Below the pieces are notes generated by a model. It did no database searches. It had not been told where the DNA came from and saw only the letters and a list, made by a program, of their open reading frames with translations. Both the position numbers and the translations under genes were made by a program. 64,000 bases of DNA, from assembly GCA_018902385.1 (NCBI GenBank), contig JABSSW010000040.1, positions 1 to 64,000 of the forward strand. The letters run 5' to 3'. Origin of the DNA: Physcia stellaris. Taxonomy: Eukaryota; Ascomycota; Lecanoromycetes; Caliciales; Physciaceae. Below are positions 10,537-21,400 of the stretch, in pieces. Every line of letters starts with the position of its first letter. The stretch's first letter is position 1.

Positions 10537-13500
10537 CAAAACAGCAACAAGTTGATATACAGAAATTCGATATATCACAAACAAAAACGTTTCGAAAAAT
10601 GAAAAACAGAAAAGAAAAAACAATGAGCGATCGTTTGCAATATAACGAACAAAAAATTCGAACATTTTTTTTTGACGATTGAATTTTCATGCGTCTTTTT
10701 GCATCAACATTTCTGTTCAACAAATCGAATTATGTCAATATGTCATAACAACAATAAATTGATTTATCGATATCGTTATTAACGAATGCATTGATCGCGT
10801 CATATTGACGAATATTAAAATCGAAAACGATTATTATGATCATTAATGTTCGAAAAATTTTAATAATTAATGTAACAACATAAACATTTTGTTCGATTTG
10901 TTGAAAATTTTTTCGAACACACAATTTAATTTTATGTTTTATCAAATATTTTCATTGTCGAATTTGTATTTGAATATTCACGTGATAAATATAAATTTTT
11001 TTTTGCGTTTTTGACATGATGTCATGAAATTTTCTTTCAAATTTGTTTTGATTGTAATGTTTTGATTTTCACGTCAATGATTCGTAAAAATTCGACGATT
11101 TCAAAATGTTTGAACATTTGATGATAAAAACGTGATTCGACGAAAAAATCGTCACGATGCGATTTTTTTTTTCGTCATTGAAATCATGAATGTTTTATAA
11201 AATGAACGCATTTTTTTTGCGAATGCATTTTTTAAAACGATGTAATGATTGAAATTTCGAAACGAATTTGATTTGCGAATACGAATGAATTTTTCGAATT
11301 GAATATTGATTTCGTCAATCGTTGTTTTCGTTCAATGTTTCGATTTTTTTTTTTTCAACGACGATGCAAACGAAAGTAATTTCTTTATCGTTTCAAAAAC
11401 GACAAATGACGAAAAATTTTTGTAACGACAAATGACGAAAAATCAAACGTATTTGACGTGTTTTTATCTTTTGACGAAAATGAAACAAATGAAAATAAAT
11501 ATTTTGATTCAAAATCGTTTTCAATTATTTGTTTGTGAAATTTTTTTGCATCGCGATCGATAATAAATTTTGTAAATGTTAATTTTCATACATTTTCGTC
11601 GTTGTTTGATTCGATGTTCATTATTTTCGTGAAATCGTTTTGCGATATGTCAAACGTATCGTTAATAAAAAAAAACTCGTTAACGAATTGAATTAAATTT
11701 ATTTCGTTAAAACGATAACGTGAATTTTCGTTGAATGTAACATCACGTGTACGTATAATTTTTCGTTGATTAGAAATTCAAATAAAAAAAATATTAATAT
11801 TGTCATAATTTACAAAAAAATCGATGTGTGTTTTGATTTTCATCTTTTTCTTTTTCGAAATATTTTTATTCAAAAAATATGCTTTTTTTTATATTGAACG
11901 ATATGAACAAAATTCGATTTTTTATCGATAATCATTTCGAACGATATTTTTCATTCATGTTTTTTGATGAATGTACGATTCATTATGTAATCAGCGATTC
12001 CATTGATTCACGATCATAAATAAACAAATAAATTTGTTTCGAATTTCATTGTTCGTGATTTGATCAACAATATGTTTAAACTGATCGTCGAATCAAGTTT
12101 CAAATCGACATGTTCGAATTTGACTTGAATTTGATTCAAATTCAAATTTTTCATTTAAAATTTGAATTTGATGATCAAGTTTCAAACTCAATGTTGCTTG
12201 AATTTGATTTGAAAATGACATTATATACTAATTATAATAAAAAAAGTTCTAGTAATAAAAAGTTATTAATAAATGCATTATCTTTTTGCATTATTTTTTT
12301 TTAAAACGTAATATTTACTTCAAATTTGATCATTTTTAAAAAAAAATCAAATCAAGTCAAGTTTTCAAATTCAAACTTCAAATTCAATTACAAAGTTTGA
12401 CTTGATGTTAAGACAAATTTCAAGTTCAAAATTTCAAACTTGATTCGATTTTTTCGAGTCAAAAACTTGATTCGATTCAAGTTCTTGATTCGACGCGATC
12501 AGTTTAAATATGTTATCTAATCGTTCGTTGTGATCGTTTTGTGTTGAAATATCAACGATCGAAAATTCAAATGTAATGTTTTTGAATACGCAATAATTAT
12601 TTCAGTCGATATTTAACGAACGTTCGTCGTCAAAACGTACAAATACGATCTTGTCGTTGTATTTGATTTCGATAATATGAATGATTCGAATAAATATTTT
12701 CGTAATTTGTTTTTTGTTTTCGTGCGTGTATATTATGTGAAAATTTGTTTCGAAACATGTTACGTGTAATATTTATTTGTGTTTGTTCAAAATCGTTGTC
12801 ATATCGATGAAATCGTATGTAATACGATAAAACGACTTGTTTGAAATTTTTGACTTTACAAAAATTTGAATACAATTCGATGTGCTTTGAAAAAAACACA
12901 TTTTTCGCATTTGTTAATTAATGACATTTTATTTTTGTTGATGAATTTCATTTTTTCAATTGTTTTTGTAAATATTGTATGACGTCATTATTCGCATAAA
13001 CGAAAAATTGATGTCATTTTAAAATAAATTCTTGTCGCACGATGATTGCGAAAATGTTCATTTTTTCAAATTTATTATTTTCGAAAACGTAATGTGTTTT
13101 TATTCGTGACACGAAAACGATCGACGATCGTTTCTGTGCAAATATTCATGAATTGTATCCAAATGCAATTTTTGTTTGCGAAAATGTTTTTCGCGACGAT
13201 ATTAATCATAAAATCAAATACATAATTGACATTTAAAAATTTCATTGAATTTTTTTTTGTAAATGTATCGACGTTGATACGCATTCGATCATATGTTAAA
13301 ATAAAAAATGATTTCATGTCGAACATAATTTTCGATTCGTTTGTGCAATTTCGTTTTTTTTGAAAACGTTGTTTTATTGTGTTGTTAATCACGTGAATGT
13401 CGAAATCGTAATTCATAATTCACGACGAACGAAAAAAATAATTTAACGAAAACGAATCGTTTGTAAACGATTTTATGACATTGACGTGAATGACGACGAA

Positions 13501-14745
13501 AAATTTTATTTCGATTTTTGTATTTTTGTTATCGTTTTTTTTTGACGTTTTTCGTCAATTCGTTTGATGTTTTGTTTTATTTGTTTTTTTTTTGAATTTT
13601 TTTTCGTTTCGTTTATTTTAATCACGATTTCTGATTTCAATTTGAAATCATTTGAACGTATTTTTCGTTGAAATAAAAGCAATCGTCGTAAAAATACTTT
13701 TTTCGCAAATGCAAAAATTTCGAAATTGATTTTGATTTCGAAATGACGAAATGTCAAAATAATTTCGATAATTTATGTGATTATATTCGTCAATAACGAA
13801 TATCGAATTGAATATCGTTTTTTTTTTTTCGAATTTTTTTCATGCGCATGTGATGTCGAAAAATCTCGATAAAAATGAAAAATTGAATTTCGTGATTCGT
13901 TACAATGTTTAATTGAAATAATTGTATTTCAACGAAAATAAATGCGATTTTGTCAATTGCGTGTAAAAAATCACGAAAAATTCGTTTGTTATCGATGATT
14001 TCAACAATTTTCGTTTGTTTAACGAAAATCAACATTTTCAAATAATCGTTTAATTAAATATCGATGTTTTAACGATTGAATGAACTTTTGATCATACGAT
14101 TGTATTTTTGTTTCAATTTCAAATTTTTAATCGAATCGATAAATGCAAAACGTGTTTTGAAAACGCGAAAAACGATTCATGAATGAATTTCAACGATTTG
14201 AATAAAATTGAAATTTGTAATCGTTGTTGTATCGTAAATGTGATCGATTATTTTTGTCATGAAATTTTTTTGTTTTTTTCAATTTTGAAATTTTTTTTTG
14301 TATTTCGATGTCGTTATTTTGTATCGAACATGTTTTTCGTTGAAATTCGCATTTTGTTGTGTGTCAAAATTGAATTTTAAAAATTCAATTTTTTTTATTG
14401 ATTTAATATCGTTGAATGAATCGATGAAATTTCAAATCGAATATTCGATAATTTTAGTTCGTACGATTGATAATCACGCGTTTCAATTTTTGAAAAAATT
14501 CAATTTGAATTTTCGTTTCGTATTCGTCATCGTGCTGAACGAACGAATAAATAAAAAAAAATTCTTGATTGTTGTTGATTGTAAAAAAATGTAAACACAA
14601 AAATGTTTTCGCGATGTTTTGATTTTTCGTGTTAATTTGTCGAAATAATCGAATGTTGAAAATTTGAATAATTAATTAAATCACGTATTGAATGCAACAA
14701 TTAAACGTGATTCGAATTCATAATTGTAAAACTTCTGAATAAATA
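10537..14745 (-). mobile_element. Ty1/Copia LTR-retrotransposon fossil
   Basis: Minus-strand pol order is visible: gag-like segments 13,506-14,041, a protease-region segment 13,075-13,416 (LNVNYVFDFMINIVAKNIF, resembling the Copia LxNVLYVP pattern), integrase segments about 12,630-12,900 and 11,660-11,840 (the C-terminal RKIIRTRDVTFNE signature), and a reverse transcriptase fragment 10,730-10,945 (RQYDAINAFVNNDID, compare Copia QYDAVNAFVNAxLD). It carries the same CpC/CpT-depleted decay as its neighbours. A 430 bp element is inserted in the integrase region, and the 3-prime part is cut off by the large array. No convincing LTR pair was found. Broken throughout (well over ten breaks); old. Confidence 0.8.
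12077..12506. mobile_element. 430 bp nonautonomous TIR element with 8 bp target duplication
   Basis: Ends are inverted repeats: TAAACTGATCG-TCGAATCAAG at the left and its near-exact complement at the right (one CG dinucleotide differs). An identical 8 bp direct repeat AATATGTT flanks it (12,069-12,076 and 12,507-12,514). The interior has the TCAAG-rich words on both sides and one octamer pair at 12,272. The right half aligns with 10,115-10,536, so it looks like an internal-deletion derivative of the large element. It is nested in the Copia integrase region. Confidence 0.8.
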
Positions 14746-15438
14746 AATCATTGATTGCATGTTGTTCTATGAAGTGCTAATTTACATGGTTTCTGGCATT
14801 TAATGTCATTGAGTGCGCACTAGTTACTAAGCTCTTGGCGGCCCCTGGTTGGCCACCTAGTTCTACAGAAATCATCATCAGGGATTAGGCAACCCGGCCA
14901 AGAACCTACGCGCTATCACTATTCTTTTTACACCTAAAGACTGGTGCATTCGGGGTCTTGAGGGATGTTTTCTTTGGGGTACAATGGAATGGCCATGGCA
15001 GTATCTCATTGAAGCGAAAGAGATAATGTCAAAGTATCAGATCAGTCTCGAATGGAACGAGCCTTGTTGTACGAGAGAGAAGTGGCCAGAGGAGATAAAT
15101 GGAGGTTTAGATGTCTAACTATTTGGAGCCCCAACAGTCCGAGCAACGTCAGACCCTCAATCCGGAAACTCCAACATAAAAAGCAAAGGGATTCTCGTTA
15201 AGAACGACAAGGAAAAAGAAATAACAGCGCCGCTATTGGAATGACGCCGAAGGCGAAGGGCCACCGAATAATTGGTAGGGTCGCTCAGGCATCCAACCTG
15301 CTACTAAACGTTCCAAAGAATCCCGTCAAAATTTGAACGCTCGACAATTGTAAATTGACGCCAGAGAGCGAAGTAACCATGCCGACCCTTGGTTGTTGTT
15401 TTTTGCTGCTAGTGTGTTCGCTAACAGTGCTCGTTAAC
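14746..15438. other. Start of GC-balanced DNA, no clear gene
   Basis: Composition switches abruptly near 14,745. The stretch probably holds the 3-prime end or UTR of the minus-strand membrane-protein gene that follows: a GTAAGT donor on minus near 15,468 suggests a downstream exon here. I could not resolve it. Nothing else recognised. Confidence 0.5.
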
Positions 15439-16134
15439 CTAAGAATCCCGACTGAGATGGGAGCACTTACCACTGATCGCAGCGTCTTTCATTTTTTGGT
15501 GGTTTGTTTCCTGGTTTGAGCGAACGCAACCCACTATCACAACAACCAGAATTACGACCCCTATGACCCCCACAAGGGTATTGCTCCCTCTAAAGCAGAA
15601 ATATGCGAAACTATCCGTACAGGTGTTGTGAATGGATATTCCACTCGTTGACTTGTTATCTTCAGGTCCATTGCGAACAGATCCTCCTTGGTTCGCTAGA
15701 TTTTCCTGGGTTTCATCCCCGATTACGTTGTTATGTTCCGGTTCATTGAGCACGAATCCTCCTTCAACCGCTGAACTGTCTTTGTATTCGCGAACCGTGG
15801 TTTGGTAATCTTCCGGTCCATTGTGAACGAAGCCTTTCTCCACCGCTGAGTTGCGCTGGTATGTATCTCCCATCGCTGTCGTGCGGTGAGGATCGATCCG
15901 ATAAATCGAGGGCAGTAGCCAAAGTACAATATTTGACCTTGTAGCCAGCAGGTATGTATCTCCCATCGCTGTCGTGCGGTGAGGATCGATCCGATAAATC
16001 GAGGGCAGTAGCCAAAGTACAATATTTGACCTTGTAGCCAGCAGAGATATTCCGAGACGGCTAATTACTGGCGGCTCAAATATAAACTCTAGGTCTGCGT
16101 CGGATTTGGAAAACCAGATGAAACAGCAAGGCAA
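15439..16134 (-). CDS. Single-pass membrane protein with 25-residue G-F-V-x-N repeats
   Basis: A 231-residue frame. The N-terminal part holds two identical 31-residue blocks (LLATRSNIVLWLLPSIYRID...) from a 93 bp tandem duplication. Then come three 25-residue repeats: NSAVEKGFVHNGPED, SSAVEGGFVLNEPEH and NLANQGGSVRNGPED. A transmembrane segment follows (NTLVGVIGVVILVVVIVGC, residues ~185-205) with a short basic tail. A GTAAGT after KMKDAAIS suggests the real C-terminus is spliced further downstream. An upstream frame (to 16,393) may hold a first exon containing MTDLSPGRESLLLQLMG. The repeats resemble a motif in the neighbouring SesA protein, and their spacing is reminiscent of HET-s-related amyloid motifs; this is inference. 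The gene model is uncertain. Confidence 0.5.
   Translation of the reverse strand: MPCCFIWFSKSDADLEFIFEPPVISRLGISLLATRSNIVLWLLPSIYRIDPHRTTAMGDTYLLATRSNIVLWLLPSIYRIDPHRTTAMGDTYQRNSAVEKGFVHNGPEDYQTTVREYKDSSAVEGGFVLNEPEHNNVIGDETQENLANQGGSVRNGPEDNKSTSGISIHNTCTDSFAYFCFRGSNTLVGVIGVVILVVVIVGCVRSNQETNHQKMKDAAISGKCSHLSRDS
15858..16043 (-). repeat. Perfect 93 bp tandem duplication inside the membrane-protein gene
   Basis: Two identical 93-base copies (15,858-15,950; 15,951-16,043) in frame, each encoding the same 31 residues with a hydrophobic NIVLWLLP core. Absence of differences implies recent duplication, or an assembly artefact. Confidence 0.9.
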
Positions 16135-16831
16135 GGCTCCCTTTTACAGTGTGAGAGGCAGTTGAAGACGAAGATCGAAGGAAATGATGAATTGACAAGT
16201 TGACTTGGTGTGTTTGATCAAGGAGATCTGCTCGTCTAGTTATACACTCTTTCATCCCTGCTTCTATTCCTTCGTCTCCCATAAGCTGCAGGAGTAGAGA
16301 CTCTCTACCTGGGCTGAGGTCGGTCATCCGACTTTCAGGGGGCTCAGGCCGTGTTCCCACTTTTCTAACCCGGGTGAAGTTCGCGGCTTGCACAGGTTGT
16401 TTATACGAAAATCAAGTGATCAACCCGCCGCACATCCTTCTGTCGTTACATTCGGCACGACCCATACCAGGAGGGTTTCAGCCTTGTCCAAATTCCTGTC
16501 TCGCTATCATTAAGAGCATGTGAATGAGATACGCAGAGGGCTGAGAAGATTCGATTTCCTTATTGGGCTTATCAACAACCTGCCAAGCCATGCATGCAGC
16601 CCGAGATGACGTCCGTATGTAACGTACTTACTCTTATTGGGTCAGGCTGAGTTGCGATGCAACATCGCGAAGCCTTGACATTGGTTGCCTTATTCCTCAC
16701 GTCAGCCTATGGGCATCGCAAATAGTGCCATGCCCCGCTGGCATTGTTGGCTTGATGCCTTTATCAGAGGCTATGTGTTTCATCGCTTGAATTGAAGGAT
16801 GGGCTTGCTATCTTTGCCACTGCAACATAGA

Positions 16832-17831
16832 ATGTCAGGGATTGAGGTCATCGGTGTTATAGCCAGCGCCTCCCAACTTGTACGGTACGTTCTCGACATT
16901 ATCGACTACACCAAGACCGTCTCTGTTCTCATAAAGAGTTCGTCCTGCCCGTTCCAGCATCACAGACAACATCTTGAAAACCTCGTCTTGGCCGTGGAAA
17001 CTATTCGTCGAACACCCATCCTTCAGACAAGCCTCATTGAAACCCACCTGCAAACTCTCTTGAGTCGGACAGCTTCTCTACGCAATACACTGAAACCGTT
17101 TACGAGGGTGGCCCGGCAGACCGCCTTAGGCAAGATCTGGACGGCAATACAGGCTCATAAGGCGGAGGGACAAATTCTTAAAGACCTCAATATCTTGGAA
17201 AGAGATAAGAGCAATCTCGTACTCTGCATTACGAGCTCGTACGGGAATATCCTACACGACATCGAAGAGAGGACGAACCCTGATCTTGTCGTTACGAAAA
17301 ACAACATGGCCCCCAAGCAGCTGTAGGGGCAAAGACTGATAAGGATCGCGAAGGGCGGAAGCCGAGTCTTGACCTTGTGCCTGTCCGATGCAGCACGCTT
17401 GAACAAAACAGTAAATCGAGTACGTTCACAACCTGTTGTACCTTACTCCACCTCGAACCTGCACTAATTTGTCATAAGGTAATTCCGAGAGGCCAGAGCC
17501 TTGGGAAGATCGAAACGTAGGACACAGGTACGATCCGCGACCTGAACAGGAAGTCCCAAAGGCAGAATTTCGAACGACGCCAAATACGCACGGCTCAGCC
17601 TCAGCCCATAATACCGCAACATCAGCCTTTTCAAGCCAGGCCTCTGGAGACATGTTTGTTGGGAATGAATCTACCAATGCCGGTTTTGTCTTGAATCGCA
17701 GAGCCGTTGACGGTAAACATGCGGAAAGGGGTGATAATTACCAGAATAACCGCGCAGACGGCAAAGGGTCAGTGACTTGCAATGGACATTTAACCACTGA
17801 AGAGATCAAAGCCTTAATAAAGCGATCCTGA
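16832..17831 (+). CDS. SesA-domain (NLR-associated effector-like) protein
   Basis: Starts MSGIEVIGVIASASQLVRYVLDII, the typical opening of the fungal SesA N-terminal domain found on STAND/NACHT proteins and their partner effectors; an in-frame Met at 16,799 is the alternative start. The helical domain covers ~165 residues (to about 17,320), after which introns must be removed. One acceptor is plausible at ...GTCATAAG before 17,478, after which a frame runs open to the TGA at 17,829-17,831. Its C-terminus holds FVGNESTNAGFVLNRRAVDG and, about 28 residues on, ADGKGSVTCNGH, resembling the repeats of the neighbouring membrane protein. SesA proteins act in NLR-triggered cell-death signalling. No NTPase domain follows. 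Intron positions are not settled. Confidence 0.65.
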
Positions 17832-20480
17832 TAGCTTTTGGAATCAGCAGGTCTTGGTATTTTCTCGTTCGAGACATGCTTCGGAGGACACAATGTGGGC
17901 AGTTGAAAGTGTAGTGTTATATGTAGAAGAACAAATAGACCCTCTTTTATCTGACCTCTTGTTTCGCTCGCGAGATGGACGAGTATCTGGGGATCTAGCT
18001 GATTTCGACTTCGCCTCGCAAGTCGATGGCTGGATAGTCAAAGGCTGACTTACGTCTCATATTCTACACCAGAAAAGCAATACTTTTTTTTTGTTTTCCA
18101 TGTTTTTTCTTTGGGATGATAGCTACAAACTTGAAGCACATATAGGATACTCGGAGATGGAATTTCGTTTTCGTTGATGGCTTCATCACCATGTATCTGT
18201 CCAACGGCACCAGAACAGCTCTATATCAGACAGCAAGATAATTCGTTGGACCGCGTTTGTCGCCAAATAATATGTTCAAGCGAGTTCAGCAGAGGTTCGG
18301 ATGACCCGTGTGGTTAATTGTTTATCAAGTCTGGATACAGTAGGTCGAAAGTTCAAGCAATCAAACATCACGCCCAAAACTTTAACGTGATGATGGTAAC
18401 CCTAACGGAACTGTCAAATCTTTCGCTTTGGATATCAATGTTTGGCTTGTGAAAGCTATCTGATCGGATTCTGCCATGGCACATGCAGCTTCAAGCTTTC
18501 TGGGAGACATTGACGAAAAGGACGATAAGAGGTTGAAGAAATGGGGGACTGAAGCCGAAGATTGATCGGTGCAGTGCGCAAGCTAACACAAACGTGTCTT
18601 GTCGCTCTACTATGATTCTACGAAGGGTTGAATGGGCATGATTGTTCAGCTACGGGGAGCGCGCGAAGATTGAAGTCTCGAGGGATATGCTATCGCACTT
18701 GGGACGTCGAAGATTGAGTGAATGCAGACACGTCTCGCAGAAATCGTCAACCTATTAAAAAGCCGGGATCAAATACGAGATTGGGTGCCTGTCGAGGGAC
18801 AGTCAACGCAGAGCTCGCCCGAGTTACTCCGGGAACGAGATATCTCTCCATGAACAGGCCCCGAGCGAAAGGTTCGCTTCTGGTCCGGTCTCGAACGAGC
18901 ACAGATTATGCACCTCCCAGGCCTTCGGTCACGAGAGGGGTTGTCGATTTGGATGAAAAGGCCAGCCGACATAAATGCACAATCACGATGCGCAAGCTGC
19001 GCCCGTCAAACGAGTTTCGGTCTGCGCGCTCGATCGCTCGAGGTTCACAGTTGATAGACTGGCTCAGAATTTACATCCCGGCCATTGATATTGTCCACTC
19101 CATTCATAGAAAAGACGGGTGTGGCCAAAGGACACAACCAGAAGAATTCGCAATAAATCCCTCAAAGGAGAGGGCTTCCCACACTGACGATATCCTCGAA
19201 AGTTAATTCCTCCCGGGAAAGTCGCAGCGCGGGGTATACATTGCATTGCTTTATTCTGCATGCTGCATGGCGAAGATGCATTGTCCATGCACTCGATCGC
19301 ATTGGTACATTCGGAAAACTCCAGCGATTTCTGGGCTTCTTGGACTTGCCGAGAATGGCGAACAGTGTTTAGGGCGGAAGTCTTGTATAGGACAAGTGGA
19401 ATAAGTCCAAAACAGATGGAGTCAGATGCTTTGCTTTTTGGGAAGCTGCAGCTTGCGATAAAGAGCACCAATCCGCTTGTATGCTGCGACATTGCTTAAC
19501 GGAGACCATTTGGAAGTCTGGCAATTGGTCGACGGCGCAGCATGTCAGCAGAACATCGAGACCTTATACCAATCATCGAACACTACCCCCAAACTCCCAG
19601 CTCCCTTGCCACCAGCAGTACCCAGAGGAACCATCAAATGCTTGGCGACTACACCCAAGAATTGCTACCCGGATCAAGCATATCGATGACAACCGCCGAG
19701 CAGCCATTGGCTACCGACGTCCTGGGACCTCTGACCTTGCACAACCTCACGCACTGTAAGAGTGCGTGGCATGGATCTGGGCATGCAGGCTTTATAGCAT
19801 GTTCGGAAGACCCAAGAGGCAGAAGAGAGCGCCAATATGAGCCGTTGCACCGCGCGGGTTGTTGGCAGCGATTTCTCTATCGGAAGTAATACCAGCAGGC
19901 AAGCAAAAGGGCGCAGGTTCGAGTATCTCCGCTAGCTGCCAACGAGCGATTTCTTCCCATTGTGGACATCTCTACTATCGGCATTTCCCGTACCAAGAAA
20001 TCCACTCTCAATCGGTAATGACGAGAGTAGCTGGAAAAACTCAAATTTTCATTTCTTTGCTTACCGCAATCGATTTCTCCTCGCACTGCCTTTTCTCCTG
20101 TGATCTTACCACTAGCGACTCCAAACTCGCTGCTCTACCGGTCAATCCTCTTCGTGACATCTAAGTTGGATCCTCGTTCTCTGCTCACCGTCACCAAGAT
20201 CTGCTCTCGCTGTCGTTCTCCTCTACCCTTCCCACCAACACCAATAAATCACTTACTGTCCTCAAACCCTCACTTCCCAACCCATCAAACATCTACAACC
20301 ACTACAAATCCATCCTACCGCTACCATCAGCGTCTTTCGCGGAGATCTGCGTAACGTATAAGTGGGATAGTACCGCAAATATGTGTAACAGCCTCGAAGT
20401 GCCATCTCCTAAAGCTGTGAAGAGATGCCGTGGTCGAGGATACGATAAGATACGATAGGGTTGAGAAAATAGAGGAGTGT
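17832..20480. other. No convincing gene
   Basis: About 2.6 kb of GC-balanced DNA. Frames at 17,854-18,048, 18,718-19,206 and 19,542-19,889 (plus) and 19,064-19,492 (minus) have no family features, odd composition and no clear splice context. The 19,542 frame (starts MSAEHRDLIPIIEHYPQTP) is the least implausible. I would leave all unannotated without transcript data. Confidence 0.5.
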
Positions 20481-20859
20481 GCCTGTTGGATGGGATGGGT
20501 ATTTCGTGAGGAAGGAAGGAGAGGTAGCAACGGTGGTGCGGTGTATCGATGCTTGGGGCTGTCCTTGTAGGAATGGAGGGTATCGAAGGACGGGGAGGTA
20601 TTTGGAATAGCTAAGGACTCTGGCATTGATGTTCCTATTTGGTCGGGGTTGTCTTTCTTTGGCTTCGGGGGACTTGGGAAAGGAGATGGGAACGCGGTGA
20701 ATGAGTAAGGATCAAGATGCCTTGAACGGTGCGGAAATGGAAAATCCTGGTCCACAAGGCTTGATCTAATTAATAGATTCGAACTGTTTTACCATTCAGA
20801 CGTAAGCGCGCTTGTGACTCGTCTTCAACCTTTCTATGTAGATTGTATGGAGTTCTCGC

Positions 20860-21400
20860 TTTCACTACTACCCCTTTTGATGTTCATCACTCCTTTCTTT
20901 GTTTTGCTTTCTACGTTCATCGTGGTTGGTTTGCAGCTTCCTCGTTGTGAAAAGCGATTTTGGGTTGCGTGACTTATATTGGGGAGGAGAAAGGGAAGAT
21001 AGAGGTTTGCACCGGAAGAGGAGAAGGGTATTCCGGGATGATAGCTGAGGGGATGGAGAAGCATGGGAAGGAAGGGGGTGAATGAGGGGAGATTTTTCTG
21101 CTGGCTGATGGAGGGTTGGGGATTGGTAATGTAGACGAGCTTGTAAAATTCTTCGATTGCATGACCTGTATTGAGAATGGAAAGAGAAGATTAAGGTTTG
21201 CATTGGAATAAGAGAGTGATATTCCGGAACGTTCGCCGAGGTGATGGAAAGACGGAATTTTGTGGACGCGGAATGAGACAGGGTAACTGAGAGGATTCTG
21301 CTAGCTGATACACGATTGGGGGTTGGTGGTGTAGATGAGCTGATGAAGATGATTTGTATCTTGTAAGTAGAGCTTATAAGTAGTACGGCTGCGCCGACGC
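20860..21400 (+). repeat. Purine-rich minisatellite, ~190 bp unit, two copies
   Basis: About 20,945-21,130 and 21,135-21,330 are diverged tandem copies. Shared landmarks are AGATAGAGGTTTGCA / AGATTAAGGTTTGCA, a TATTCCGG box, a CTGCTGGCTGATG / CTGCTAGCTGATA box and GTAGACGAGCTTG / GTAGATGAGCTGA. The minus-strand frames over it look like translated repeat. A related purine-rich block lies at 20,480-20,720. Confidence 0.65.

Larger units (their letters stand above)
3..12295. repeat. Dispersed octamer-pair motif TGCATTAT-N5-TGCATTAT, 13 bp period
   Basis: Two copies of TGCATTAT (or its complement ATAATGCA), with one or two substitutions, always start 13 bp apart. As ATAATGC on plus: about 3, 748, 1,273, 1,782, 1,943, 2,407, 4,187, 6,413, 7,304, 9,496. 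As GCATTAT on plus: about 4,447 and 7,571 (one half imperfect), 4,763, 5,007, 5,247, 5,460, 5,863, 6,100, 7,046, 7,860 (weak), 8,107, 8,366, 8,542, 8,947, 9,187, 10,115, 12,272. Most lie at the ends of reading-frame cassettes. Several minus-strand copies continue with a conserved AAATTAACA a few bases after the second octamer. A few octamers begin with G (GTAATGCA). The family may be an introner-like intron or a punctuation signal. Confidence 0.85.

Noticed and set aside
1-14745. Mitochondrial DNA insertion or centromere as explanation for the AT-rich block
   Set aside because: It contains Copia pol segments, TIR ends and repeated cassettes but no mitochondrial genes. The presence of H3/CENP-A-like sequence is not evidence that the block is a centromere.
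1-14745. Ordinary CpA-targeted RIP
   Set aside because: CpA remains common and CpC/CpT are the missing contexts, so I describe the bias rather than call it classic RIP.
14045-14745. 5-prime LTR of the Copia fossil
   Set aside because: No matching copy at the other end and no recognisable TG...CA borders; the border is only where composition changes.
18718-19492. Plus frame 18,718-19,206 and minus frame 19,064-19,492 as genes
   Set aside because: They overlap antisense to each other, have no recognisable domain and unusual composition; likely chance frames.
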